Below, piece by piece: positions 44,141 to 56,375 of a stretch of 64,000 nt of DNA. The stretch's first letter is position 1. The number at the start of each line of letters is the position of its first letter. The notes under the pieces were generated by a model, which saw nothing but the letters and a program-made list of their open reading frames with translations, was not told the DNA's origin and ran no database searches. The position numbers were made by a program, and so were the translations under genes. The stretch is from Candidatus Poribacteria bacterium (GTDB lineage: Bacteria > Poribacteria > WGA-4E > WGA-3G): positions 3,280,204 to 3,344,203 of the forward strand of contig OY282386.1 in the NCBI GenBank assembly GCA_958295945.1, written 5' to 3'.

Positions 44141-44145
44141 TCACC

Positions 44146-47142
<2,997 letters not shown>

Positions 47143-47203
47143 ATTTATTTTTCTCTGCCGACCCCTCACATACTATTCAGTTGTCAAATATTATTAGACA
47201 CCT

Positions 47204-47321
47204 TTCCGGTGGCTACAGCGAAGGGGACACACCCGTTCCCATTCCGAACACGGTAGTTAAGCCCTTCAGCGCTGATGATACTTCGGGGGCAACCCCGTGG
47301 GAAAGTAGGTCGCTGCCGGAA
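47204..47321 (+). rRNA. 5S ribosomal RNA
   Basis: A 118-base RNA whose ends TTCCGGTGGC and GCTGCCGGAA pair. It contains CATTCCGAACACGG and the loop E region GGGAAAGTAGG, typical of bacterial 5S rRNA. It lies about 60 bases after the 23S gene and is followed by a strong terminator. Confidence 0.95.
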
Positions 47322-47329
47322 TTCTTACT

Positions 47330-47361
47330 AAAGGGCAGGTTCTGAACCTGCCCTTTGTTTA
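47330..47361 (+). terminator. Intrinsic terminator of the rRNA operon
   Basis: AAAGGGCAGGTT and AACCTGCCCTTT pair perfectly over 12 bases with a three-base loop, followed by GTTTAT. It lies eight bases after the 5S end. Confidence 0.85.
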
Positions 47362-47414
47362 TAAGAATAACTCATTTGACATCAAATCTACCCATCTTTT
47401 ATGGCAAAGACTTA

Positions 47415-47436
47415 TAGGGACAACGAATTGTCCCTA
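47415..47436. repeat. Hairpin TAGGGACAA-CGAA-TTGTCCCTA
   Basis: A perfect 9-base stem with a CGAA tetraloop lies between the rRNA operon and a convergent oxidoreductase gene. It is possibly a bidirectional terminator or another dispersed REP unit. Confidence 0.65.
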
Positions 47437-47454
47437 CAATTGTTTTAGATTTGG

Positions 47455-48426
47455 CTAAACGAGAGATACCTTCGTCTTTTCTTTTGCTGATTGATATGTG
47501 GCTAAAACTACAGCGACTGCATCTTTCCCGCCTCTACCGTCAATTATCGGTGTCTTGTTATCTCGGATACATTCAACAAAATGCGTGAGTTCACCGACAA
47601 CGTGACTCGGTCCAGAACGATCAGGGATTATCTCTTCCCAGTCACCTCCTGCACGCTTCTTGATATAAGCAACATCCGCTCCCATGTCCAGACGAAGTGA
47701 ACCCTCTGAACCGTCAATTATAGTTTCATTTGTGCCACGCGCACCGAGGAAACCTCCCCATCTGAGGATACCGACTACATCTGTATCGTAACGGATGAGA
47801 GAGACGGTATAATCCTCCCAATCGTCATGTCCAGAAAAACTACCGACTTCCGCAGCAACGGTGAGTGGCGTGCCACCGAACCAGTTGATTAAATCGGATT
47901 TGTGAATGCCATTCTCTAACAATCCACCCACAGTGCCATACCAACTTTCGGGTCGGTTGCGTGGTGCGTTGTAGGGACCAGTATAATCTGTTTCAATATA
48001 GACAATATCACCAATATCGCCATCATCCACCATCTTTCTACCGAGTTCGTGGACAGGATAAAAACGAAGAACTTGTCCGACCATCAGATGTGTACTTGCT
48101 TTATCATGTGCAGCAATCATCTCGTCCGACTCTTCAAGTGTCAATGAGAGTGGCTTTTCACAGAAGGCATGAACCCCTGCTTCTGCTGCATCCACGACGA
48201 CTTTAGTATGTGCAACAGGTGGTGTGGCAATAACAACACCATCAACGAGTGTAAGGAGTTCTTGATAGTCTTGGAATGCCTTGATGTTGTGTCGTTCAGC
48301 AACTGCTTGTGCAGCATTGAGCCGCAGGTCAGCAACACCTACAAATTCACAGTTTTCTACATTCGGGAGCGAGTTGCAATGGCCATTTCCCATGCCCCCT
48401 ACGCCGATAACACCTATTTTAATCAT
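47455..48426 (-). CDS. Gfo/Idh/MocA family oxidoreductase
   Basis: This 323-residue putative NAD(P)-dependent dehydrogenase is the most canonical of the three in the window. It has MIKIGVIGVGGMGNGHCNSL (Rossmann), VDGVVIATPPVAHTKVV, HAFCEKPLSLTLEESDEMI with the full EKP motif, and VGGLLENGIHKSDLINWFGG with the catalytic-type His. Members act on inositol, glucose or uronic acids. It is monocistronic and convergent with the rRNA operon. Confidence 0.92.
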   Translation of the reverse strand: MIKIGVIGVGGMGNGHCNSLPNVENCEFVGVADLRLNAAQAVAERHNIKAFQDYQELLTLVDGVVIATPPVAHTKVVVDAAEAGVHAFCEKPLSLTLEESDEMIAAHDKASTHLMVGQVLRFYPVHELGRKMVDDGDIGDIVYIETDYTGPYNAPRNRPESWYGTVGGLLENGIHKSDLINWFGGTPLTVAAEVGSFSGHDDWEDYTVSLIRYDTDVVGILRWGGFLGARGTNETIIDGSEGSLRLDMGADVAYIKKRAGGDWEEIIPDRSGPSHVVGELTHFVECIRDNKTPIIDGRGGKDAVAVVLATYQSAKEKTKVSLV

Positions 48427-48584
48427 GAGTCTATTCCTTTTTTTGAAGTTATGAGGTTATTTTGAAAAGAATTTACCTTAAAGCATATATGGTGTCAATT
48501 GGTTTATGGTTGTTCATGCCAATTATTGTGAGAGTATGTAACAGATAAAGACTGAAATATTATCTTACGGTTGAGAAGACACAA

Positions 48585-49541
48585 TCACTCATCCTCTTTC
48601 ATAGCATGAATCAATGCCTGACTCATTTTGTCCCGGAGGGTTTGCTGTCGTTCATCAGTCCACTGATAAAATCCTTCTCCAGATTTCACTCCGAGTTTAC
48701 CTGAGTCCACCATCTCTTGCAGAAGCGGATTGATGTCGTGGGAACTGTTTAGGTCTTTATAGAGTTCTTCAAAGGCGGCAAGCACCAAGTCCCACCCCGC
48801 GAGTTCAAAGACTTCAAAAGGTCCGGCAACGCTAAGTCGTCTTCCAAAACTATTACGCACGACGAGATCCACTGTCTCAGCACTGGCAATCCCCTGCTCA
48901 ACAATCGCAAATGCTTCTCTGATGAGTGCTGCTTGTAGTCTCGGTCCCACAAATCCGAGTGCTTCTTTCTCAATAATAGCAGGCGTTTTTCCAATAGCAG
49001 TTAAGAGGTCAAAAGTCACAGATACGGTCTCATCAGATGTGTTGGAACTACGGATTAACTCAACAAGTGGGATCAAGTAAGGTGGATTAAAGTAGTGTGT
49101 GTTGAGTATCTTATCCGTGCGTTTGGTGTTAAGTCCTATCTGACTCGGCATCAATGCTGTCGTATTGCTTGCTAAAATAGTATGTAGTTGGCATAAGTTG
49201 TCCAATTTCTCAAAAATCTGTTGTTTTAACGGAAGATTTTCGGTGACTGCTTCTACCACATAATCTGCTGTTTCTACGGCAGCTGAAAGTTTAGTTGTCG
49301 TCTGAATATGTTGCAATGTTTCGGGTATGCTCGTTTGTTCAATGATACCGTGTTCTGCAAGCAGTTTTAGGTTTCTGCCAACCTGTTCGCGAGCATTGTG
49401 AAGTAGATCATCGGTAATGTCGTGGAGACAGACACGATAGCCTGCACATGCAAACTCTTGTGCGATACCGTGTCCCATCAATCCTGCACCGATGACTGCG
49501 ATATTATTGATGTCCTTAATTTCTCTATTAGGCAAATTCAT
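48585..49541 (-). CDS. 3-hydroxyacyl-CoA dehydrogenase (3-hydroxybutyryl-CoA type)
   Basis: This oxidises 3-hydroxyacyl-CoA to 3-ketoacyl-CoA with NAD+. The 318-residue protein has NNIAVIGAGLMGHGIAQEFACAG (NAD site), VVEAVTENLPLKQQIF, ILASNTTALMPSQIG, then KILNTHYFNPPYLIPLVELI, which carries the catalytic His in the H-F-x-N-P-x-x-x-P-L-V-E signature. GFVGPRLQAALIREAF and a C-terminal dimer domain follow. Its ATG overlaps the rsmI stop by four bases. It could serve fatty-acid or butanoate metabolism; no acyl-CoA gene partner is in the window. Confidence 0.92.
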   Translation of the reverse strand: MNLPNREIKDINNIAVIGAGLMGHGIAQEFACAGYRVCLHDITDDLLHNAREQVGRNLKLLAEHGIIEQTSIPETLQHIQTTTKLSAAVETADYVVEAVTENLPLKQQIFEKLDNLCQLHTILASNTTALMPSQIGLNTKRTDKILNTHYFNPPYLIPLVELIRSSNTSDETVSVTFDLLTAIGKTPAIIEKEALGFVGPRLQAALIREAFAIVEQGIASAETVDLVVRNSFGRRLSVAGPFEVFELAGWDLVLAAFEELYKDLNSSHDINPLLQEMVDSGKLGVKSGEGFYQWTDERQQTLRDKMSQALIHAMKEDE

Positions 49542-50218
49542 GCTCCTATAACGATAGTAAATTCCCCACGGGGTTGAGTATTTCGGAATTTTTCAAGAGC
49601 TTGACTAATGTTCCCTCTGAATATCTCTTCAAATTTTTTGGTTAATTCACGTGTAATCACAATATCGCGTTCTCCCATCACATCCATTGCGTCCTCAAGA
49701 AAACGACAAAGTCTATGTGGTGACTCAAACAGGATAAGTGTGCGTTCTTCCTCTGCAAGCAATGATAATTGTCGTTTCCGTTTGCCGGATTTCGGTGAGA
49801 GAAAGCCATGAAATGTGAAGTTATGGAGTGGGAGACCTGATATAGCAGCAGCTGCAAGGATTGCTGATGCACCAGGTATCGGCACAATTGGGATAGATGC
49901 TGCGATACATTCTTGTAGGAGTGGGTAGCCAGGATCTGAAATAATTGGTGTCCCAGCGTCTGATACAAGTGCAATGGATTCTCCTGCTTTTAGATGGACA
50001 ACGAGTTTTTCGGCTTTTGCATGTTGATTGCCTTCAAAGTAACTTGTGAGAGGCGTTTTGATTTCGTAGTGTGATAGGAGTCCGCGAGTTTTTCGGGTGT
50101 CTTCTGCGGCAATGAGATCTACCTCTTTGAGGATGCGAAGTGCGCGTAGGGTGATATCTTCTAAATTCCCGATAGGTGTACTAACGAGGTAAAGGGTGCC
50201 AGATTCAGATTGATTCAT
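49538..50218 (-). CDS. rsmI: 16S rRNA (cytidine(1402)-2'-O)-methyltransferase
   Basis: This methylates the ribose of C1402 in 16S rRNA, tuning decoding. The 226-residue protein has the tetrapyrrole-methylase fold motifs TLYLVSTPIGNLEDITLRAL and DLIAAEDTRKTRGLLSHYEI, then LVSDAGTPIISDPGY, VPIPGASAILAAAAISGLP, FHGFLSPKSGKRKRQL and ILFESPHRL, all diagnostic. The start is set at the Met just before this homology, as the reading frame extends 46 codons further without similarity. It is the first gene of a pair with the hydroxyacyl-CoA dehydrogenase. Confidence 0.95.
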   Translation of the reverse strand: MNQSESGTLYLVSTPIGNLEDITLRALRILKEVDLIAAEDTRKTRGLLSHYEIKTPLTSYFEGNQHAKAEKLVVHLKAGESIALVSDAGTPIISDPGYPLLQECIAASIPIVPIPGASAILAAAAISGLPLHNFTFHGFLSPKSGKRKRQLSLLAEEERTLILFESPHRLCRFLEDAMDVMGERDIVITRELTKKFEEIFRGNISQALEKFRNTQPRGEFTIVIGA

Positions 50219-50445
50219 ATTACTGTGATTGGTCAGATGTGCGCTAAGTTGAATAAAAAAATCATTTGTAGTTTTTAGTTTAGATGGATGTGTTATTTTA
50301 GCAGATGATGCGTATTGATGCAAGCGGTGTAGATTCATGCATCTTGACATCAGCATCTGACTATACTATACTTTAGATAGTCCTGATTTATTACAATCGG
50401 CAAAAGATATTATGTAAATACTAACAAATAATCTATAGGAAAATA

Positions 50446-51288
50446 ATGATTGGAATAGGGTTTTCAGGACGTTGTATTAAGTTTCCTCATTTATGTGTCA
50501 TCGCAACATGTTTTCTGTTGCTAACAACACACGCAATTGGACAGACTAAATATCCGTTTGAAATTGCACGTCCGTTATATGTGGGGGCACGCGCATTATC
50601 AATGGGAAATGCCTTTACCGCAGTTGCTGATGATGCTACCGCAGGTTTTTGGAATCCAGCGGGATTAATTCAGTGGCAAGGCGTTAGACTATTCGGTCTA
50701 ACTAAGTTTCATGACCAACACTACTATCGGTTTGACCCTAAAGGTGTTGGGTTTAGTTGGCGTGGCAACAGTTTGTATTGGGGAAATAAAATTGCACTTG
50801 ATGTATCAAGTGGTGTTCCAGATTTTAATTACTACAGTTTGGCACGGCAACTTGGTCCGCATTTTGCTGCGGGATTTAGCCTAAAATTCAAACGTATGCA
50901 TCCTTCCGATTATTATCAATTCTTCGGTTATCACACATCTTATGACATCGGTTTGCTGTTTAAACCGCGTCCAGAACTCAAATTCGGAATCTTGTTGCAG
51001 AATCTTGATGGACATAGTATTCAGTGGGTCACCCTCGGTTCTGCTTACCGACATGATACCTATCTATTTTCTGCAGACATTGCCATCTCAACTGAGGCGG
51101 CAAAACGTGAACTATACTTCGGTATTGAATGGATGCCATCATCCTTATTTTCCATGCGAGTCGGAAGTTCTGATGGAAATATAACAGCTGGTGTTGGTCT
51201 GCGTATCATTGATGTAATTGTCAATTATGGACGTATATATGAAGGACGTACAGTGTCCGATTTTATTTCAGCAGAGATACAGTTCTGA
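50446..51288 (+). CDS. PorV/PorQ-like outer-membrane beta-barrel protein
   Basis: This 280-residue protein has a signal peptide ending near THAIGQ. The mature N-terminus has the signature VGARALSMGNAFTAVADDAT and GFWNPAGLI, shared by PorV/PorQ and FadL-like barrels. Alternating hydrophobic strands run to the end (VSDFISAEIQF, terminal aromatic). Relatives act in type IX secretion or as porins, but no other type IX gene is visible here, so the exact function is open. It is monocistronic. Confidence 0.78.
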   Translation: MIGIGFSGRCIKFPHLCVIATCFLLLTTHAIGQTKYPFEIARPLYVGARALSMGNAFTAVADDATAGFWNPAGLIQWQGVRLFGLTKFHDQHYYRFDPKGVGFSWRGNSLYWGNKIALDVSSGVPDFNYYSLARQLGPHFAAGFSLKFKRMHPSDYYQFFGYHTSYDIGLLFKPRPELKFGILLQNLDGHSIQWVTLGSAYRHDTYLFSADIAISTEAAKRELYFGIEWMPSSLFSMRVGSSDGNITAGVGLRIIDVIVNYGRIYEGRTVSDFISAEIQF

Positions 51289-51380
51289 AGGTTCCCTACA
51301 GTATTTCCTTGTTAGCGGGTAATTCCATTTCTATTAATTTTTGTTTCATTACTGGTTGTTAGAAATGAAACGAAGGACGA

Positions 51381-51505
51381 CACAAACTAACAGTTTGTGC
51401 TACAAAAGTGCGACAATATATATTAGAAATGGTATGATTTTGTAACCAGATATGTCCAAATCAACGTCGAATGCCCTTATTGTATTCATCGGGGTTGAAA
51501 ACCCC
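51381..51505. repeat. Two dispersed hairpins between divergent genes
   Basis: CACAAACT-AAC-AGTTTGTG (51381-51399) and GGGGTTGAAAACCCC followed by TCCAAC (51491-51505) occur. The second belongs to the TTGGAGGGG family found in both MITE families. No gene is seen between 51289 and 51527. Confidence 0.65.
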
Positions 51506-51527
51506 TCCAACAAGAGAGATGTAGCAT

Positions 51528-52943
51528 TTATTTATCGATCTTTTCCCAATCTAATGCTGTGGAATCCCATTCAAATTGTTGTAATGGACCAAATTTTAAG
51601 TTGATCGTTAGACTCTTAGGTGTAGGTGAACTGTCAAACAGATTGAAATCTCGGACAACAACATAAGTATGTTGTCCATCAGTAATTGAAGCACATGTAT
51701 CAATAAAATCGTCGAGATTTCGTATCTGTTTTCCATTAATGTTGAGGATAACAACCTTAGAATTTCCGTTGCGTTCTTGCACACCGATCCGTGAGAAACT
51801 ACTTCCGGCGGCTGCGTGTGGCAGATAAACTCCATCTGCCTCAAGGTAAAGTAACCGGCGTAGTTGTGGGGTAATATCGTGAAACACAGCTCCGCCAAAA
51901 CGAACAAATCTCTGTACCTTCCTTTTCTCTAAATCTTCCACAGGTACATTTAGAGTCAGATGTTCACCGTTACGATAGATCTCTAAGGACACATTTTTGC
52001 CAACGTTCTGATTTAAAATGGCATCAAAGGTGTATAAATCATCTCGTATGAGTTGATTGTTAATGCGGTAGATAATATCGGACGCGCGGAGGATGGCTTC
52101 ACCGGATGTCTTTGGCACCATAGATTCAACTTGAATAACCTTGGGTGTTCCTGCTTTTGAAGGACCGATTTCCTTTCGTAATTCAGCGGGGAAGCTGAAG
52201 TGTTTTATTGCTTCACCGATAGATATGAGTTCCAAATCAACACCTATTTCACCTCGGTGGATTGGTATTTCGTTCTGAATTAATTGTAAGGTATCAATGA
52301 GGTAGTCAATAGGCAATTCAAAACTGGAAGTGTCGGTTCCGCGAGCATGGATAGCGATGACATCGCCTGCTGTATTCCATACTGGACTCCCACTTGACCC
52401 ACCTGTTCTATCAAACGTAGTGTGGATATAACTTGAATGCCTATCACCTTTATTCACATTTAGGTTTGCAATTCTCCCAAATTTGATTGAATATTCCTCT
52501 TTCTCATTGTTACCTATGAGCAGGAGTTCATCACCGAGTGAGAGTTCTCCCCATTTTCCGAGTTGAACGGCTTGTAGATCAAACTCAACTTCAGTCGGAT
52601 CAATCTTGTAGAAACCGAAATCGTGTGTCGGATCATAGTATAGTATCTGTGCTTCCGTGAAACTGCCATCGTGAAAGTTGATTTTGATATTGGCAGGACT
52701 GGTACCGGTTACATGTCGGTTTGTAGCGATTATTCCACGTTCAGCATCAACAACAAAACCGGTGGCAAAACTTGTGCCTTTTGTTTCTGTTTCAAAAACA
52801 ACTTCGGAAGCGGTTTCAACGTTCACTACCATCGGTTTAAAGCTTGCGATCTGATCTGTCCAGTCGTGCTGTGCATAAGCATTAACTGCAATCAATATGA
52901 ATACGAGAAAATAAACGGGTGTCTTTTGTTGTATATGTTTCAT
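51528..52943 (-). CDS. Trypsin-like serine protease with PDZ domains (HtrA-like)
   Basis: This 471-residue exported protein has a signal peptide ending near NAYAQ. The protease domain shows the catalytic triad in order: His in IIATNRHVTGT, Asp in DPTHDFGFYKID, and Ser in TGGSSGSPVWNT. Two PDZ-like segments follow (about 240-345 and 345-460, including SDIIYRINNQLIRDDLYTFDAI and VVILNINGKQIRNLDDFID). It fits periplasmic quality control of DegP/DegS type. The ATG at 52943 has GGAACCT upstream and is preferred over a GTG at 52955. Confidence 0.88.
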   Translation of the reverse strand: MKHIQQKTPVYFLVFILIAVNAYAQHDWTDQIASFKPMVVNVETASEVVFETETKGTSFATGFVVDAERGIIATNRHVTGTSPANIKINFHDGSFTEAQILYYDPTHDFGFYKIDPTEVEFDLQAVQLGKWGELSLGDELLLIGNNEKEEYSIKFGRIANLNVNKGDRHSSYIHTTFDRTGGSSGSPVWNTAGDVIAIHARGTDTSSFELPIDYLIDTLQLIQNEIPIHRGEIGVDLELISIGEAIKHFSFPAELRKEIGPSKAGTPKVIQVESMVPKTSGEAILRASDIIYRINNQLIRDDLYTFDAILNQNVGKNVSLEIYRNGEHLTLNVPVEDLEKRKVQRFVRFGGAVFHDITPQLRRLLYLEADGVYLPHAAAGSSFSRIGVQERNGNSKVVILNINGKQIRNLDDFIDTCASITDGQHTYVVVRDFNLFDSSPTPKSLTINLKFGPLQQFEWDSTALDWEKIDK

Positions 52944-53040
52944 TAGGTTCCTCACAGTTTGAAATATGAATTCGTATGTACTAACATTGCTAATTTTAAC
53001 ATTTTAATCTGATGTGTGTCAAATGCTTATGGGAATATAG

Positions 53041-53731
53041 GTATATTAAGTTTTTGCCATGAACCATTTCATTTTCATGTCGTATGGAAAGCTTGAAATC
53101 CAATCAATCAAATTCAAAGCCGAATGCGCTTGGTGAATGTACATAAGACATTCACATTGAACGCGTGTCTTGTCAATGAAATCCCAGATTTCTCGCTTAT
53201 CAAAACCGTACAATTGACGTACAAATTCACGTACAACCTGTACGTTTTTGTACGGTGCTGTAAGAGCAGTGGACATAAGGGTTCGTAAGGTATTTATTAA
53301 AAAACAAAAATTTTTGAAATTGTACGTCTTCTGTACTTTCTCTATGTCCTGAAAAGATTGATTGTAGGATGATCATCATTCCTTGTGTCCGTTGTTTTGT
53401 TTTCATAATTCTCTTCCTTATTCAACAAGGTATATATGTGACGTATATTATAACATAATCAAATTGCTTATGTCAAGTTAATATTTACAATTTTTAATAT
53501 TTTCTTATTATTTTAACCTAAGTTGCTATTTACTGAATATTAATCATCGAATTGCTTTATCAAATGAAGAAACAAAGGATTTCTGCATATTTTAGTGCCA
53601 CTTCTTATAAATCGGGGTTACAAACCCCTCCAACAAATGATAGGTGGCAACTTACGTTATTTTACAGTTTTTTGGAAAAACGTGTATATTTCATCGGATA
53701 TTAAGTTTAGTGTCAAACACTTTACACACAT
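53041..53731 (-). mobile_element. MITE family 1, reverse copy with nested MITE 2
   Basis: This is homologous to 35873-36544. It carries the 59-codon frame (minus strand from about 53406), the second frame at 53046-53276 (76 codons here), and the perfect-consensus promoter TTGACA-18-TATAAT. Both ends are degenerate (GGTATATTAAGTTTTTGCC; AGTGTCAAACACTTTACACA), so this copy is older. Its outer part is split by a MITE 2 insertion at 53516-53660. Confidence 0.75.
53516..53660 (-). mobile_element. MITE family 2, inserted inside MITE 1
   Basis: The ends AACCTAAGTTGCTA and TGGCAACTTACGTT are inverted copies. TTATTTT occurs on both sides, consistent with a short target duplication. The body matches 37833-37975 in reverse. 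The intact copy of MITE 1 at 35.9 kb lacks this segment, which proves insertion. Confidence 0.7.
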
Positions 53732-53861
53732 CACTCCATTTCAGGGTTGTTTAGTTTTAGGATTTTCTTAACTCTTACTAAATGTCAAAGACAGTAGGTT
53801 CGGTTTCCTAACCACACCATAGGCGTCAATTTAAGGATTAATTTGCATGGCGATAACGTTC

Positions 53862-54031
53862 TTTAGTCCAGTAGGGATGGGATGTTTATAGCTAAACGCC
53901 GTCATCACAGCTGTTAGTCCCGTAGGGACGATATGTTTGTAACAATCGAAACGTATAAACATATCGTCCCTACGGGACTAAGAAATGGGTGTTGAACGTT
54001 GTGCTATAGACATATCGTCCCTACGGGACTG
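53862..54031. repeat. Four TTAGTCCCGTAGGGACGATATG units, two in each orientation
   Basis: Units at 53862-53892 and 53913-53941 read TTAGTCCCGTAGGGACGATA, then TGTTTATAG. Units at 53953-53981 and 54004-54031 are its reverse complement. Spacers are 11-22 bases and differ. There is no leader and no cas gene, so it is not a CRISPR array. A fifth copy is at 23492. Confidence 0.75.
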
Positions 54032-54159
54032 AGGTCACTAATAAAACGGATTGATCTTCTTAAATTACGCCTGCCATTGTAGGGCCAAATCAAGTAATCA
54101 ACGGTATGAACGCCTGATGAGGATTAAGAAATAAATCAGGTAATTTCCTTGAGAAGTTC

Positions 54160-54440
54160 GGAGCGGTTAGGAAACCGCTCCTACCGGGTTTGAGAAAATG
54201 AGAATTACCCGTTTAATAATTTAATCTTCATTAGGCGTTCCCCCAAATCAACGCCAAATGCGCCAAATCAACGGTATGAATGCCATTAGACGAATACGCG
54301 TGTGGTATTCGCCATGATTCCCCGTGTGGCATTTGGCGGGTATGAATGCGCTTAGACGAATACGGGTTTGGTATTCCCCGGGTCTCTGTGACCCGCCATT
54401 CCTTGTCCTGTAAGGCAACGGGCGGGCACAGAGACCCGCC
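54160..54440. repeat. Cluster of dispersed hairpins before the amidase gene
   Basis: GGAGCGGTT-AGGA-AACCGCTCC (54160-54181), GGGTCTCTGTGACCC (54380-54394) and GGCGGG-CACAGAGA-CCCGCC (54421-54440) occur within 280 bases, interleaved with two copies of a CAACGGTATGAATGCC/GACGAATACG phrase. No gene is supported between 53732 and 54610. Confidence 0.7.
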
Positions 54441-54610
54441 CCTACAATTCATGGTAAGAAGTTAGGACAAAATCTTTACACACTCCCCTGACTCCATCTA
54501 TGTAGACATTTCACCTTTGATATGTTATATTATGGTGAAGGAATAGCAAATAGAGACACCTCAAGATAGTAATGAGTGAGGTGTAAAAACTCTAATTAGG
54601 AAGGATTTTA

Positions 54611-55540
54611 ATGGCAATACATCATTTTACTCCGACTGTCTACCATACTGCGATCGGGGCTCACAAGCCGGTGCTCCATATTAATAGTGGTGATACCGTT
54701 TTTACTACAACTGTAGACAATGCCGGTTATGATGCATCGGATACGCAGGTGACACCGGGTGGTAATCCACAGACGGGTCCGTTTTATATTGAAACAGCAG
54801 AACCGGGAGATACACTTGTCGTTTGTTTTGACAAGCTTCTTCCGAATCGAAAAGTAGGAAGAACTGCTACGGTTGTTGCTCCGAATGTGCTTGATCCGTA
54901 TTATGTCGCATCTGAGATGCCGGAAAGTGGTCGTGCAGAATGGCATGTTGATGTTGAGGCATGGACTGCTACTTTAATAACGCCTGAGACGCAGTTGGGT
55001 GAACTTACATTGCCGCTTGAACCAATGGTGGGTTGTTTTGGTGTTGCCCCGCCGCGTGGTCAGGTTATCTCCACTGCAACGTCCTCTACACACGGTGGGA
55101 ACATGGATTACCGTGGTTTTAAAGAAGGGGTTACAGTCTATCTTCCGGTCTTTGTTCCTGGCGCGCTTTTTCATCTTGGAGATGGACATGCAGTTCAGGG
55201 AGATGGTGAAATAGTTGGTACTGGAATAGAAATCTCCTTTGATGTTCAGTTCAGCGTTGAAGTCATTAAAGGCAAATCCATAAATTGGCCACGTGCGGAA
55301 AATGACGACTACATTCTTACCGCTGGTAATGCCCGTCCGTTAGATCAGGCGGTACAACATGCAACTACAGAACTTCTCCGATGGCTGGCTGAGCTTGGTT
55401 TGGAGAAAAGTGCTGCGCATATACTTTTGGGGCAAACCGTTGAATATGATATGGGTAATGTGTTTGATCCTGCCTATACGATGGTTTGTAAGCTAAAGAA
55501 ATCCATATTGCGCGAGATAGGAATTTGGGATGTCGATTAA
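54611..55540 (+). CDS. Acetamidase/formamidase family protein
   Basis: This hydrolyses a short-chain amide, releasing ammonia. The 309-residue protein has the FmdA/AmdA pattern: INSGDTVFTTTVDNAG, GNPQTGPFYIETAEPGDTLVV, MVGCFGVAPPRGQVISTATSS, HGGNMDYRGFKEGVTVYLPVFVPGALFHLGDGHAVQGDGEI in consecutive pieces, and the C-terminal SVEVIKGKSINWPR. AGGAAGGA precedes the ATG. The FmdB-like gene at 17.8 kb is not linked. The end overlaps the convergent SDR gene by four bases. Confidence 0.9.
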   Translation: MAIHHFTPTVYHTAIGAHKPVLHINSGDTVFTTTVDNAGYDASDTQVTPGGNPQTGPFYIETAEPGDTLVVCFDKLLPNRKVGRTATVVAPNVLDPYYVASEMPESGRAEWHVDVEAWTATLITPETQLGELTLPLEPMVGCFGVAPPRGQVISTATSSTHGGNMDYRGFKEGVTVYLPVFVPGALFHLGDGHAVQGDGEIVGTGIEISFDVQFSVEVIKGKSINWPRAENDDYILTAGNARPLDQAVQHATTELLRWLAELGLEKSAAHILLGQTVEYDMGNVFDPAYTMVCKLKKSILREIGIWDVD

Positions 55541-56364
55541 GATTTGTTCATCTCTAATTCTGCCATAGATCTTAGATTGAGGAGAGGTGTCATCACACCA
55601 CCAGAAGCAGGGATGACGACCCCGGTATCGTATAACTTCATCGCAGCGATAGTTGCTTGTGCTACATCTTCAGGGGTGCCGGGACGTACCATAAAGATAT
55701 ACCCCTTCTCGGCTGCTTCTTCATAATCGGGAATACGGACACGGGATAGGTCTGTATTTATGACACCTGCCGCGATACCATTCACCTTAATAGCGTGCAT
55801 GGCTAATCTGCCTGCATAAGCACGCATGCTCATCTCTAATCCAGCCTTTGAAATACAGTATGCCGTGCGGTTATCGGACGCCATTGTATCGGAGATAGAA
55901 AGCGTGTAGATGATACATCCGCGGATTTCATTTTCTATCATGTAGTTTGCAACGCGTTGTGTGAGAAAATGTGGTGCCTTTAAATTTGTGTTCACCAGCA
56001 GATCAAATTGTTCTGGTGTTTCCTCAAGAATATCAGCGATACGTGTGATGCCAGCATTGTTTATAAGTATATTAACCTTTCCGAATGCATTATGTGCAGT
56101 TTCAAGCATTCTTTGGTGTGCATCTAATTCGCTGATATCCGCTTGGATGATCGCTGCCTTTCTACCGAATGACTTGACTTTTTGCTGGACTTCTTCGGCT
56201 GCATCCCGATTCTGATTATAATTGATGAGTACGTCAGCACCTTGTCGTGCTAATTCAATAGCGATTGCGCGTCCGATTCCTCGACTGGACCCGGTTACGA
56301 TTGCTGCACTATCTTCTAATGAAGCGTCAGTTGCAAAAAATCCAAGGTCTGTATCTGTTGACAT
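55537..56364 (-). CDS. Short-chain dehydrogenase/reductase
   Basis: This 275-residue classical SDR oxidoreductase has a cofactor motif at SAAIVTGSSRGIGRAIAIEL (TGxxxGIG), then ILINNAGITRI (NNAG). The catalytic Ser lies in IIYTLSISDT and the YxxxK pair in AYCISKAGLEMS. FabG-like ketoacyl or sugar dehydrogenase roles are typical; the NADP-preferring Arg/Ser pattern is suggested. It is the last gene of the unit starting with the oligopeptide ATPases, 11 bases after the nucleotidyltransferase gene. Confidence 0.9.
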   Translation of the reverse strand: MSTDTDLGFFATDASLEDSAAIVTGSSRGIGRAIAIELARQGADVLINYNQNRDAAEEVQQKVKSFGRKAAIIQADISELDAHQRMLETAHNAFGKVNILINNAGITRIADILEETPEQFDLLVNTNLKAPHFLTQRVANYMIENEIRGCIIYTLSISDTMASDNRTAYCISKAGLEMSMRAYAGRLAMHAIKVNGIAAGVINTDLSRVRIPDYEEAAEKGYIFMVRPGTPEDVAQATIAAMKLYDTGVVIPASGGVMTPLLNLRSMAELEMNKS

Positions 56365-56375
56365 GTCCTTACTCC

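Noticed and set aside
53862-54031. Possible CRISPR array
   Set aside because: Repeats occur in both orientations with irregular short spacers, and no cas genes are present.
54231-54452. 73-codon minus-strand frame
   Set aside because: It consists entirely of dispersed repeat units; no start signal.
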